NCBI GenBank assembly: GCA_014584345.1
Contig: JACTNB010000015.1
Location: forward strand, 1-58,931
Length of the DNA: 58,931 bases
Reading direction: 5' to 3'
From: Planctomycetota bacterium
GTDB lineage: Bacteria; Planctomycetota; Planctomycetia; Planctomycetales; Planctomycetaceae
Position numbers and translations under genes: made by a program. Positions 37,898 to 47,841 of the stretch are shown one piece after another; positions within the stretch are counted from its first letter, which is position 1; the number at the start of each line of letters is the position of its first letter. The notes under the pieces were generated by a model. The model ran no database searches. It was not told where the DNA came from and saw only the letters and a program-made list of their open reading frames with translations.

Positions 37898-39709
37898 TTA
37901 CGGCTCCCGGGCCTGGGGGGACCAGATGTTTTCCCCTCGATACCTGGTCCGAAGACTCCACAAACTTCCCCCGGCAGTGACGTACAAGGTTTTCCAGTCC
38001 GCGCCGCCAAAGCCGCAATTGGTGGTTTCGTCGCGAGGAATGGGGGCGAAGTCCAGCAGTTTTCCCGTCGGGGAAAACACATAGATTCCGGCAGTCGGGG
38101 GATCTGCCGTTTCGTGAGGCAAGTTGGGGCGATTGAGTCCCGCTGCGACATACAGGTTGCCCGCTACGTCCAGTTTCATGCCGTCCGGACCACGGGTTGT
38201 TCCCCAATCATAGATCAGGGTTTGCGTGGTGAAGTTGACGGTCCCTTCGGGAGTCAGTTCGAATCGCCACAGCTTTCTTGCTCCGCCCTGGGAATTATTG
38301 TTGTCGGCGACAAATAACAGTTTGTCGTCGGCGGTGACGACCAGTCCATTGGGCCGATCGACCTCGTGGGTGATGATTCGCGCGACCCTCCCATCGGGGT
38401 CGATACGGTAAACGCCCTCGATTTCACGGCCAGCCGGGTCCAGCAGTTCCATCCCTTCGCGACTGCCATAGCGGGGGTCCGTAAAATAGATCCGGCTTTG
38501 GGAATCGATAGCCAGATCGTTGGGTTGATTGAATTTCTTGCCTTCGAAGGTTTCCGCCAGGACGGTGGTCGATCCATCCGCTTCCATCCGCGAGACGAGC
38601 CGCCTCACGGGTTCGCAGATCACCAGCCTCCCCTGCCGATCGAACATCAGGCCATTGGAACCGGCATTTTCACGAACGACGCTGTGTTTTTCCTGCAAGT
38701 CGCGGCGGTTTATGTTCCCTTCGCCGCTGGTCAGCAATCCAAGTTCGGGATGCCAGGCGGGGCCTTCGCCCGCACCGTGCTCTTGCAGCAATTTCGGTTG
38801 AGTGACGAAAATCAACGGGGGATCGATGCCGAGGGTTGCGGTGACGGGGATATGGTCCGACAGCAGTTCCGTGGTTGCGTTCCTCAAAATGCCCGCCCCG
38901 GTCACGCGCTGGACGAGATTGGGGCTGACGAAAATGTAGTCGAGTCGGCGGTCGGTCCCATGGTTTTCGTCGCTGACCAGTTGCGTGGGAAACGTTCCGG
39001 CAAACGGAGCATCCGCTGCACGCTGCCGCGCGATCACGTCGACAAAACCGAGTTCCAGAATCGCTTCAATGCCGCCGTAATCAATGCGCCCCCTGTTCAA
39101 ATTGCGTGCCTTGTTCCGCTGGTCGAGCATCTGGAAGAAATCGACAAGTTGCGTGTCGGCATCGTACCGCGCGCGATCGACCGGTGAGAACCCATTAAAA
39201 TCACCGGCCAGCACGATGGCGGGATCAGTATCGGGGAGGGCATCGATATCCGCTTTCAAATGTCCCACTTCCTCGATGCGACGGATGAAATCGGAGGGGT
39301 GGAAATGGATCACGTAGAACCAGATTCCTCGAATACGGCATCGCAGCAGGCCGTGATGCAGCCCCTCGCGAATCCGCTTGACGTCCGTAATGGGATACCG
39401 CGACGTGATACCCGTGGGAAAACCATCGGTTTTGAGCAGCACGGTATAGGGGTGTCCCCAGGCGGCGGCGTCTTCGGCGAGTTTTGTCGGGGTGTACCCA
39501 TTGAGTTCCTGCAGCGAGACCACATCGGGCGATTGCGAGGACATCCAGGCCAGCCAGTTCTGGTGCCGCGGTTCGGGCTTCTTCGTGAAGCCGTACCAAA
39601 CATTATGGGTGATGACTTTGAGCGGCTTCTGGACTTCGGAGGCCTGCAACAGCGGATTGCCAAGACAGACTGCCGTGACGAACAAAATCAGGAATTTTAT
39701 GGTATTCAT
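37898..39709 (-). CDS. secreted fusion: EEP nuclease/phosphatase domain plus SMP-30/gluconolactonase domain
   Basis: 603 residues from ATG 39709, which starts a clear signal peptide (to about LLQAS); a TTG at 39760 would bury it. Domain 1 (about 30-300) is an endonuclease/exonuclease/phosphatase fold with VITHNVWYG (Asn36), QELNG, VLAGDFNGF and LLSDHIPV. Domain 2 (about 310-590) is an SMP-30/gluconolactonase propeller with GEGPAWHPELG, NGLMFDRQGRL, QPNDLAIDS and FTDPRYGS. Both keep their metal-site motifs. The join is in one uninterrupted frame. A phosphodiesterase and lactonase acting in turn outside the cell is inference. Confidence 0.85.
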   Translation of the reverse strand: MNTIKFLILFVTAVCLGNPLLQASEVQKPLKVITHNVWYGFTKKPEPRHQNWLAWMSSQSPDVVSLQELNGYTPTKLAEDAAAWGHPYTVLLKTDGFPTGITSRYPITDVKRIREGLHHGLLRCRIRGIWFYVIHFHPSDFIRRIEEVGHLKADIDALPDTDPAIVLAGDFNGFSPVDRARYDADTQLVDFFQMLDQRNKARNLNRGRIDYGGIEAILELGFVDVIARQRAADAPFAGTFPTQLVSDENHGTDRRLDYIFVSPNLVQRVTGAGILRNATTELLSDHIPVTATLGIDPPLIFVTQPKLLQEHGAGEGPAWHPELGLLTSGEGNINRRDLQEKHSVVRENAGSNGLMFDRQGRLVICEPVRRLVSRMEADGSTTVLAETFEGKKFNQPNDLAIDSQSRIYFTDPRYGSREGMELLDPAGREIEGVYRIDPDGRVARIITHEVDRPNGLVVTADDKLLFVADNNNSQGGARKLWRFELTPEGTVNFTTQTLIYDWGTTRGPDGMKLDVAGNLYVAAGLNRPNLPHETADPPTAGIYVFSPTGKLLDFAPIPRDETTNCGFGGADWKTLYVTAGGSLWSLRTRYRGENIWSPQAREP

Positions 39710-39846
39710 GGGGATTTGATCGGACACAAGAGGAGCGATTCCAGTATCGGAAATTGACAAAGGTCAGTGTATCATCGAGCCAATGTCCTGTCTTGGGATC
39801 TGGCGAAATGACAAGTCTATCGCCCGTTGAGTACTACGATGCGCCC

Positions 39847-39889
39847 ACTAGCCGCGCCCGTGAGGTAGCGGGCCACACGGGCGTAACAT
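39847..39889. repeat. single arm related to the 139 bp inverted-end element
   Basis: 39847-39873 matches the 26589 arm at 25 of 27 bases. It is followed by CACGGGC, which can pair back with GCCCGTG in the arm to form a short hairpin. The second arm of the larger element is absent, so this is a solo copy or remnant. Confidence 0.6.
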
Positions 39890-39917
39890 TACGCAAGGCA
39901 CTCGCTCGATAAGATAT

Positions 39918-41564
39918 TCAGAGGCGGGCCGGATTGACGGGGGTGGCGGGGGGTAGTCCTTGGACCTTGTCCGCGAACTGTTCCTTCAAGCGAAGAATCA
40001 GCGGTTGCAGGTCTGGTTTGCGCGCGAGGTTGGTTGTTTCCGCCGGGTCGTTCCAGTGGTCATACAATTCCGCTCCATCCCGGCCTTCGTTCCATTCGGT
40101 GTAGCGCCAGCGCTCCGTGCGGATGCTGCGGCCCATTACCTGCCGGGCGGGTTCTTTATCCGAGACACCCGGACGCAGGATCTGAGTGAATGCGGGATGA
40201 TTCCACGGACGCTTGGGGTCCCGCAGCAAAGGGACCAGACTGCGTCCACTGGCTGTGGTCGGCCGCTTCAAGTCGCACAGTTCCGCCAACGTGGGCAGAA
40301 TGTCCACAAATTCCACGATCCGTGAACAGGGGGTGCCGTTACCGGATCGGGAGTGTTCGGTAACGTTCGACTGTAATCGATCGTCCGCGAGAGTCTCCCT
40401 GTCCTGGGCAGACGAAAGCCGGGTCAGAACTGTATCGGGAGCATGGATGATCAGAGGCGTGCGTGCGGACTCCTCGAAGAGTGTCCGTTTCTGCCAGATT
40501 CCGCCATGTTCACCCAGATGATAACCATGATCACTCCAGAGGACCACGATGGTGTTTTCCGCCAGATGAAGTGTCTCCAGCGTTTCCAGGACGCGGCCGA
40601 CCTGGGCATCGACAAAGGAAACCGATGCATAATAGGCCTGCAGGGCTTTCCGGCAGGTTTGCTCGGGAAGGCCGTAGTTCGGAATGCGGCAGTTATGCGC
40701 CAACGCGGCTTCGGGCAGATTCGCGCGGTCGCCCGGTGCACTCGGCGGCAATTTGATGTTTTCCAGCGGGTACAGCTCGAAATATTTTCGGGGGGCCACA
40801 TACGGGGTATGCGGCCTGAAAAATCCGACTCCCAGAAAAAACGGTTGAGGTGTAGTCTGGGCCTCTTGCTGCTCCGACAGGTACTGGGACAACCAATCAA
40901 TTGCCCGGGTGGCCACCATGCCATCCGTCTGTTCCGTGTCGTGCCCTTCCGCTTCCAGCCAACTCAAGGCCGCGCTGATCGGCCTTTGTGGAGTGGGATT
41001 TGTAATGAGCGCCTCCTCTGCAACGTCGCGCCCCCTGGGGTTGAAAACCGCATCCCACGAGAGCGGATCGTCCAGGCCGTTGGTGCCTATCCCCGCGGGA
41101 ACATTGTAATGATACAACTTGCCTACCCGCGCGACGCACCAGCCTTGCGAACGAAATAACTGGGGCAGGGTGACCACCTCCTCGATTTCCTCGCGGAAGT
41201 GCCGATCCAGATCGTACACCCGAATCTGGTCGGGACGCATACCCGTCATCAGCGAGGCACGGCTCGGATTGCACAACGGCAGTTGACAATAGGCGTTGTC
41301 GAACCGTACCCCCTTTGCCGCCAAGGCATCAATCCGCGGACTCTTGACCACTGTGTTGCCGTAACAGCCCAGGCAGGAAGCCAAATCATCCACAGCGATA
41401 AACAGCACGTTTGGTCGCGAGGTATCCCGTGCTGCAGATGTTTCCGCCCGAACGTTGTCGAGCAGGAAACCGCACAGGCAGATCGACACGAGGAGAGCAG
41501 GGATCGCGTGACGAGGCGGGCGAACCTGTTGTACAGACCATGGAGACCGCACCATGAGGGGCAT
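39918..41564 (-). CDS. secreted type I sulfatase (iduronate-2-sulfatase-like)
   Basis: 548 residues from ATG 41564, which has GAGGT upstream; a longer frame to 41624 has no site. A signal peptide precedes RPNVLFIAVDD (metal Asp pair about 59-60) and LCNPSRASLMTG, whose Cys98 is the residue converted to formylglycine. VGKLYHY, RPHTPYVAPRKYF and WSDHGYHLGEHG supply further active-site residues. It should remove sulfate from sulfated polysaccharides in the periplasm or outside. It lies in the minus-strand cassette with DUF1501, DUF1549 and PPC proteins. Confidence 0.92.
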   Translation of the reverse strand: MPLMVRSPWSVQQVRPPRHAIPALLVSICLCGFLLDNVRAETSAARDTSRPNVLFIAVDDLASCLGCYGNTVVKSPRIDALAAKGVRFDNAYCQLPLCNPSRASLMTGMRPDQIRVYDLDRHFREEIEEVVTLPQLFRSQGWCVARVGKLYHYNVPAGIGTNGLDDPLSWDAVFNPRGRDVAEEALITNPTPQRPISAALSWLEAEGHDTEQTDGMVATRAIDWLSQYLSEQQEAQTTPQPFFLGVGFFRPHTPYVAPRKYFELYPLENIKLPPSAPGDRANLPEAALAHNCRIPNYGLPEQTCRKALQAYYASVSFVDAQVGRVLETLETLHLAENTIVVLWSDHGYHLGEHGGIWQKRTLFEESARTPLIIHAPDTVLTRLSSAQDRETLADDRLQSNVTEHSRSGNGTPCSRIVEFVDILPTLAELCDLKRPTTASGRSLVPLLRDPKRPWNHPAFTQILRPGVSDKEPARQVMGRSIRTERWRYTEWNEGRDGAELYDHWNDPAETTNLARKPDLQPLILRLKEQFADKVQGLPPATPVNPARL

Positions 41565-41805
41565 GAATACCTCGAACTCGAACGACGAAATGGGCCACGA
41601 GGAAGCCTCGAACAGGGCAATCAACAGCTAAGTTCGAAGGGGGAACAAACCGGGAGCACGAGGAGCCGCCACGGGAATTCGCCCACGGGTCGATTGTAAG
41701 CAACTCCAACTTCTTGAGACAATCAACAGTATCTACGGATGGGCAGCCGTATCGTTTTTTTCCCTTTCGGCGGCCGCGATTCCTGCTGTGATATGCCAGG
41801 GGATC

Positions 41806-43503
41806 TTACTTCGCGGGTTTGTCGGGTTCCGCTGGACTGGTGTTGGCCGCGGCGATGGCGGTAAGCCAGAGCGTGGAAAACGAGCCGTTCAAGCGTGCGG
41901 GCGTGCGGACGTCGTGCTGGAGTTCGCGGGGGGCGGACATGGTCCCCACAAGCCTGATGCGTCCCGAAAAGGGGCTACCATTCCCCGAGAGTTTTAGAGT
42001 CACCTTCTTGGAGGAATCGCCACTGGTTTCGGAGACTGCCGGTTCGGCGGTGATGCCCTCCGGCAAATCAACCGCTGCAACGGTGATGGGGCCGGCGGCA
42101 CCGCGGCGCACCACGTTGACAACCACTTCAAGCGGTTTGTCGGCAGGCAACACAAACTCCCCACCCGTGGTGGTGAGTTCGAAATCGGGTTCGTCCAGGC
42201 GGGCCGTCAACTGGTAGTAAGCCCGTTCACTGCCGGCCCGATGCCTGTCAGTGACCACGATCGTGTAATCGCCTTCCCGGGCAGCGGTATGGGCGAGCAC
42301 GGCATCGCGGGTGCCGGCGGAATCGTCGATCTCGGCGACCTTCTTGCCTTCGGGATCGAACAGACGCACCAGGGGATCGGGAGGGAGGCCGAGCGTGCGG
42401 GCCTCGACGGTCAACAGAAGTGGATTCCCTTTGCCGAGCGAAACCAGAAAGCGGTCGGCCTGACCGGGAGTGCGCAGGCACCCCGTGACTGCGTGCGGCA
42501 GTTCCAGACGCTGGGGGGGCTCCTCACCGGCCCGGGGGAGCGCCAGGCTGGTCGCATAGGGGACCAGCCGCACACGTCCTCCGTGGGCGAAATCCTCGCG
42601 ATGGGCAAATCCCAACCGAGAGGGGAGGGGGATGCGCAAATCGGTTCGCGGTTCCTGTTCCAGCAAATCGGCGGCATCGGGAGCACCGAAGGGAGAGGCC
42701 ACCGCCTGGGTCCCCGCGGGAATGTTCCAGCCCCGTGGTTCCACGGTGCCGGGATTATCCGCATTGACCGAGAGCGGAACCACGTGAGTAACGTACGGGC
42801 CGGTGGTCAGCGTCAAGCGGTAGACGCAGTTGTCTCCGCCTTGCAGGGAAATGTTGGTATTGGGTTCGGAAGAAAAACCGAACACGCGCACGATGTAACG
42901 TCCGGCGGTGCTGGCCGTGAAGGCGAGACGCGGGTCCAGCCCGTGGTCGTCGTGGTTATCCGCCACGACAATTCCGTTGGGCAACGCGACCTGCAGGATG
43001 GTATCGATGGGCGAACCCAATCGTGTATGGGCATCAATGGCCGCGACCAGTGTCTGCCCCGCTTCCAGGGGGACCGAGTAGGAATCGGTATCGGCTCCCT
43101 TGAGCACTCCATTTACAATCAGCCCGGCCTGCTCAAAGGACTCTGCTTCCTGGGGGGCATTGTTGGGCTCGGTTTCGTTGATTTCCCGCAAGTCGCCGAT
43201 CAGGAAGGGGACGGCTACGGAGGCCCCTTCGGCGTTGTACAACCGAATCCAGACACGGTCGGCCGCCAGATCGGAAGGGATCGTGATGGTGAGCTGTCCT
43301 GATTTTTCTCCGGGTTCGACAACCACTCCCGGGGCATCAATCCGTATCGGCCAATCGAACTTCCCCGTGCAGGTCACCGCAACGGTGCTCCCCCGCTGAC
43401 CTCCCCCGGGAAACAGATAAGTGAGCGTGGGGGCCGCGGCACTGGCCAAGTTGGTTAAGCCGAGGAACGTCAGGAGAAACAGAGGATACTGTAATTTGAA
43501 CAC
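41806..43503 (-). CDS. secreted PPC-domain protein
   Basis: 565 residues from GTG 43503. This start is chosen because GGGGGAG lies five bases upstream and it opens a signal peptide (to about LASAAAP); the frame extends to 43617 with no site. Ig-like and pre-peptidase C-terminal (PPC) domains follow: EINETEPNNAPQEAE and LKGADTDSYSV mark the first PPC-like unit, and YTIVVTDRHRAG sits in a later one. In planctomycetes such proteins occur beside DUF1501/DUF1549 genes, as here. It is probably a surface or periplasmic binding protein with no visible catalytic site. Confidence 0.8.
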   Translation of the reverse strand: MFKLQYPLFLLTFLGLTNLASAAAPTLTYLFPGGGQRGSTVAVTCTGKFDWPIRIDAPGVVVEPGEKSGQLTITIPSDLAADRVWIRLYNAEGASVAVPFLIGDLREINETEPNNAPQEAESFEQAGLIVNGVLKGADTDSYSVPLEAGQTLVAAIDAHTRLGSPIDTILQVALPNGIVVADNHDDHGLDPRLAFTASTAGRYIVRVFGFSSEPNTNISLQGGDNCVYRLTLTTGPYVTHVVPLSVNADNPGTVEPRGWNIPAGTQAVASPFGAPDAADLLEQEPRTDLRIPLPSRLGFAHREDFAHGGRVRLVPYATSLALPRAGEEPPQRLELPHAVTGCLRTPGQADRFLVSLGKGNPLLLTVEARTLGLPPDPLVRLFDPEGKKVAEIDDSAGTRDAVLAHTAAREGDYTIVVTDRHRAGSERAYYQLTARLDEPDFELTTTGGEFVLPADKPLEVVVNVVRRGAAGPITVAAVDLPEGITAEPAVSETSGDSSKKVTLKLSGNGSPFSGRIRLVGTMSAPRELQHDVRTPARLNGSFSTLWLTAIAAANTSPAEPDKPAK

Positions 43504-43631
43504 GGCAACTCCCCCGGAATGCACCAAGGCCGACTGGAGTGCCCGCGGGGTTTTCAAATTCGCCGCGGGTGGGACAGGGCAATCACTTCGCGTCTCTGAC
43601 ATGCGAGATCGGAACACGCGAAATTAAAAAT

Positions 43632-44972
43632 TTAGCCCATGACTTCCCGGATGGGTTTGGGATCGGAGACCAGGTGCGCGGGGCGTCCCTCGGTCGTGAT
43701 CAGCACTTTGTCGGGATCGATGCCCAATTTGCGATACACCGTGGAGACCAGATTTTCGGGCTTGTAGATGTTTTCGATGGCAGCATATCCATTCCGATCG
43801 GTGGCCCCCACAACCTGCCCGCGCGGGGTGCCGCAGCCGGCCATGAGGATCGACATGGCACTTGACCAGTGATCGCGTCCGGCGGTCTTCGAGCCGGAGA
43901 GCGTCGAGATGGCGGGGGTGCGTCCAAACTCGCCCATCACCAGAACCAGAGTGGTATCGAGCATGCCCCGTTCATCCAGGTCGCTAATCAAAGCCGCGAC
44001 AACGGAATCGAATTCCTGCCCCTGCGAGCGGAAACGGGCGAAGATATCGGAGTGATGATCCCAGCCCCCGTTATTCACGGTGATAAAGGGGACACCCGCT
44101 TCGACCAGGCGACGCGACAGCAGCAACTGCTGCCCGAAGCGGTTTCGGCCGTAGGCATCGCGGACATGGCCGGGTTCGCGCTGGATGTCGAAGGCCTCCA
44201 ACGCGGCTTGGGAAGTCATCAGGGAGAGGGCCTGCTGGTAATTTTCATCGGCTCCCAACACGGGGTCGTTGGCGGATCGTTCCTGAATCCTGAGCATGCT
44301 GTCGAGCTGCTCGCGCAATTCCCGTCGTCCCAGCGCCCGGGCTTCGTCCAAGCCGCGAGGAATCGTCACGTCGCGGACCCGGAACGAATTATTGTTGGGG
44401 TCGTCGCCGACCACGAAGGGGGCGTGTTTGGGGCCCAGGAAGTTCGGTCCGCCGGATCGGGTTTGCGAAGGCAAGGAGAAGTAAGGAGGAATTCCGGGAG
44501 GGGCCCCCCGTTCCGCGGAGACCACGGCTCCCATGCTGGGGTGAAAGCTGACAAAGGCGCCGCAGCTGACCGGAATTCGAGTCGGGGCTCCGGTCATCAT
44601 GTAATGATTGCCCGCGCCATGATTGTTCTGGTCGTGGCGGACCGAGCGGATAATCGTGAATTTATCATTGATGGCAGCCAGCCGAGTCATGTTCTCGGAG
44701 AACTGCACTCCCGGCACCTTGGTATCGATAGGGTTGAGTTCGCCACGAATTTCCAGGGCGGCCTGGGGCTTGGGATCGAAGGTTTCAAAATGGCTTGGTC
44801 CGCCATCCAGCCAGATCAGAATGCAGGCGGTTTTGTTCGAGGTCGCGGCCGTGGAACTGGCCTGGGCTCGCAAACGCAAGCCTTCAGTCAGCCCGCCACC
44901 CAGCAGTGCGCCGACTCCAAGTTTCAGGCAATCTCTACGGAACGTGCCTTCGCAGTTGCGATGAATGTTCAT
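43632..44972 (-). CDS. DUF1501 family protein
   Basis: 446 residues. The start is twin-Arg-like (FRRDCLKLGVGALLGGG). Core motifs ILIWLDGGPSHFETFDPKP, VPGVQFSENMTRLA, VNNGGWDHHSDIF, VMGEFGRTP and GRDHWSSAMSI define DUF1501, a metal-dependent alkaline-phosphatase-fold family common in planctomycetes whose substrate is not established. It lies 121 bases after the DUF1549 protein on the same strand, the usual pairing. Confidence 0.9.
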   Translation of the reverse strand: MNIHRNCEGTFRRDCLKLGVGALLGGGLTEGLRLRAQASSTAATSNKTACILIWLDGGPSHFETFDPKPQAALEIRGELNPIDTKVPGVQFSENMTRLAAINDKFTIIRSVRHDQNNHGAGNHYMMTGAPTRIPVSCGAFVSFHPSMGAVVSAERGAPPGIPPYFSLPSQTRSGGPNFLGPKHAPFVVGDDPNNNSFRVRDVTIPRGLDEARALGRRELREQLDSMLRIQERSANDPVLGADENYQQALSLMTSQAALEAFDIQREPGHVRDAYGRNRFGQQLLLSRRLVEAGVPFITVNNGGWDHHSDIFARFRSQGQEFDSVVAALISDLDERGMLDTTLVLVMGEFGRTPAISTLSGSKTAGRDHWSSAMSILMAGCGTPRGQVVGATDRNGYAAIENIYKPENLVSTVYRKLGIDPDKVLITTEGRPAHLVSDPKPIREVMG

Positions 44973-45093
44973 GGAATGTGTTCCTGGCTACCGAGGTGGG
45001 ATTCTGGTCCGGTGTCTGGTGGGGAGGGAGATTTATCGCGGTATCACATTGTATGCATCACCACTCATATCTTCCAGATTTTAGTGGGTATCG

Positions 45094-47373
45094 TCAATCA
45101 ATAAAGTAAAATTCCGGCGTGTTTATCAAAGCCCAGAATAAATCCTGGATCGCGGCTTGCCGTGCCGACATTTCCTCCGGAAAGGTGTGCAGTGCCGTGG
45201 AAAGTTCGCTCTCGGTGGGCAGACGGCTGAAGGCACGCAGGTAGATTTCCTGGACCACCTGTTCGTTTGTCAGATCGCTGGCGGCTAATTTTGCCGGTTG
45301 CGCGGATTTCTCCGATAATTTCTGATCTATGGTGGTGGCATTCATCAGGTGCAGCATTTGTGGGGTCGTCAGTTCATGAGACCGCTCGTAGGGGGGATCG
45401 AGATTGGCATCGGGCCGCCCGAAGGTGTCCAGGAAAAGCGAGGGCGTGCGATGCGTCCACATCTGGATGGCTCGCGAACCCGGTGGCATCGCTGCCAGGT
45501 TCTCCGTGGTGCCGAGCACGTCGTTCACCGCATCCAGCAGCACTTCGGCCCGGAAGCGTTGCCGGTAGTAGCGGGAGAAATTCCGCGTGTCCGAGACGTT
45601 CCGTTCCCCGGGGAGGCTTGACAGGGCAAACGTATGCGACAGGGCAATGCGGCGGATCAGGTGCTTGATGTTATAGCCGGAATTGCGAAAATCTTCCGCC
45701 AGGTAATCGAGCAGTAATTCGTTCGAGGCAGGATTCGTGGCGCGGAGGTCATCCACGGGATTGACCAGTCCCAGTCCCATCAGTTCCGCCCAGATTCTGT
45801 TGGCCATCACCCGAGGGAAATAGGGATTGTTCGAGGCGACCATCCACTGGGCCAGCACTTCGCGGGGGTCGTGGTCGGCGGCCAGTTCGAGGGAATCGCC
45901 AGTTAATGTTTTGGGGAGTACCTCTTCGCCGGTCCGTCCATGTTTCAATGACCCCTTGTCGGCGGTGAAGATCATTTCCTCGCTGCCCGAAATGGGGGGA
46001 GACAGGCCTGTTCCCTTGCGGCCCACGCGGGCAAAGAAAGCCGCGAAGCCGTAAAAATCGTCCTGGCTCCAGATTTCGAACGGATGGTGATGGCACTTCG
46101 CGCATTCCAGGCGAATTCCCAGGAACAACTGGCTCATCGAGGACGCCACTTCCACCGTTTGGGGACGATCCCGGAACAGCACCGTGGCCCCATTTCGCCA
46201 CGTGCTTCCCTGGGCTGTCACCAGTTCCCGCACGAATTCGTCGTAGGGTTTGTTCTCGCGGAATGCGGCACGCAACCAGGAATCGAGCGTATAAACTCCC
46301 TTCATGCCAACCCGGAACGGATTAGGGCGCAACAGATCGGCCCACTTGTTGGCCCAGAAATCGGCGTATTCCGGCCGTGCCAGCAACTGGTCGACCATTC
46401 GTTCCCGTTTGTCGGGGCTGGTATCGGCAAGGTAGGCACGGGTTTCGTCGGCGGTGGGGAGGCGGCCGATCAGACGCAGGTAAGTCCGGCGGTGCAACGT
46501 GGCCTCGCTGGCTGGCGGGGAAGGCAACATCCCCAGCAATTTGAGTTTCTCCCAGACAAAGTCATCGATTTCGTTATTCCGGGGCAACTCCGCATATTTC
46601 TCGGGAGGTACATTTCCCGGCAAGGGGATGGTCACGGCGCAGACGGCAATGTGATTCATGTAACGAGCCATCACGGCCGTTTCGCCGGGAAGTTCGCCGG
46701 CCTGCACCACCCCGTTCGAGGAAATTGTCGCCACGCTCTTGTCATTGGAATCAAACGCCGCGCCGTCGGTGACATCGCGGACGACCCCATCGGAGTATTC
46801 CGCCAGCACGCGTAACGGCACCGCTTGTTGTGGGGTCAAGCTTTGCCGATCCGGTTCGAGACGGACATTCAGCAGTTGGGCGGCGTCCCGAGGTGTCCGT
46901 GGAGCCCCTGCTTCAATCCATTTCCGGATCATTTCGTAATAGGGACTTTCTCCGGAAAAGCGGCTGCCCCCTCCGTGAGGTTCCGCACCGATCGCCTTCC
47001 GCAACAGGAGGCTGTGTTCCGGGGCGGTAAATTGCACGCGACGCCCTCGGCTTTCCAGGACAATCGCGGCGTAATCGAAGTCGGCATCGAATCCGAATAG
47101 CGACAAGGCAAACCCGTTCTGGCCGCGAGATTTACCGTGACACGGGCCCGTATTACAGCCGAACCGCGTCAGCAGGGGGAGAATATCGGACTCAAACGTC
47201 ACCTCCGGACTTCCCTCCCGGGGTTGGGAGGGCTCCTCCGCAAGGGCAGCCTGCCTTGTCATTCCAAACAGGCCGAGCACAAGCCCCAACCCCAGCGCCA
47301 GATATCCTCCAGGGCGGGGAACAAAACACTCGGGACGATCCGTGCCCTTGGTTTGTGTGTGTACGCTTCGCAT
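45094..47373 (-). CDS. DUF1549/DUF1553 cytochrome-like protein
   Basis: 759 residues from ATG 47373, chosen for GAGGG upstream and the signal peptide that follows (to about QAALAEE). A heme-like GCNTGPCHGKSRGQNGF (CX4CH) lies near residue 75. An Ig-like unit (about 170-250), DUF1549 with a second site LECAKCHHHPF (CxxCH), and DUF1553 with FPRVMANRIWAELMG follow. It is the large partner of DUF1501 proteins and probably a secreted redox protein. Function in degradation of complex carbon is suggested by distribution, not proven. Confidence 0.88.
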   Translation of the reverse strand: MRSVHTQTKGTDRPECFVPRPGGYLALGLGLVLGLFGMTRQAALAEEPSQPREGSPEVTFESDILPLLTRFGCNTGPCHGKSRGQNGFALSLFGFDADFDYAAIVLESRGRRVQFTAPEHSLLLRKAIGAEPHGGGSRFSGESPYYEMIRKWIEAGAPRTPRDAAQLLNVRLEPDRQSLTPQQAVPLRVLAEYSDGVVRDVTDGAAFDSNDKSVATISSNGVVQAGELPGETAVMARYMNHIAVCAVTIPLPGNVPPEKYAELPRNNEIDDFVWEKLKLLGMLPSPPASEATLHRRTYLRLIGRLPTADETRAYLADTSPDKRERMVDQLLARPEYADFWANKWADLLRPNPFRVGMKGVYTLDSWLRAAFRENKPYDEFVRELVTAQGSTWRNGATVLFRDRPQTVEVASSMSQLFLGIRLECAKCHHHPFEIWSQDDFYGFAAFFARVGRKGTGLSPPISGSEEMIFTADKGSLKHGRTGEEVLPKTLTGDSLELAADHDPREVLAQWMVASNNPYFPRVMANRIWAELMGLGLVNPVDDLRATNPASNELLLDYLAEDFRNSGYNIKHLIRRIALSHTFALSSLPGERNVSDTRNFSRYYRQRFRAEVLLDAVNDVLGTTENLAAMPPGSRAIQMWTHRTPSLFLDTFGRPDANLDPPYERSHELTTPQMLHLMNATTIDQKLSEKSAQPAKLAASDLTNEQVVQEIYLRAFSRLPTESELSTALHTFPEEMSARQAAIQDLFWALINTPEFYFID

Positions 47374-47841
47374 GTGATCGCCCTCAAGAAAACTTCCTGT
47401 ATTCGACGTGCCGAGTTGCCTGGGCAGACCGCGCACTGCCTCGTGATATCACACCGTAGATGCAGGCTTTTGTTGCGTCAAGCGGGAATCTCCAATTTCC
47501 CGATTGACGGGGCTGAAAATTCCCTGTGGGTTCCGCAAGTATAAGCATCGACGGGCCGTCGGGTAGTTTCAGGGCCGTTCTTGGCGGGTGTGTTGATTTA
47601 CACCATTTCGCGTGCCACGGCTTCGCGAGGCCGTGAACTTTTTTATTTGCACTCAATTCATCGCAAGCTGATTGTGCGCGGAAACGCGCGTCGCAACCGC
47701 ATCTATGGTATGCACCGTCACTGCGGGTGATGCCGGAGAATCGCTTTCCCTGCACGACCGAGCGGAAAAAGGTTGATCAGCGAGTGTTGATCTGTTATTC
47801 TCCAGAGCCCACTGAACATCCTCGCAGGGAGCCCCCCACCG
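47374..47841. other. divergent region between two DUF1549/DUF1553 cassettes
   Basis: 468 bases with no gene. A hairpin CACGGC (47616-47621) and GCCGTG (47630-47635) is followed by AAC and TTTTTT. A second, GGTGT and ACACC, lies just before it near 47586-47604. Promoters for both cassettes must lie here; the hairpin with its T-run may insulate or attenuate the plus-strand side. Confidence 0.45.

Noticed and set aside
47616..47646. Riboswitch or tRNA in the divergent gap
   Set aside because: Only a simple hairpin with a T-run is present; no tRNA arms or conserved riboswitch core could be found.
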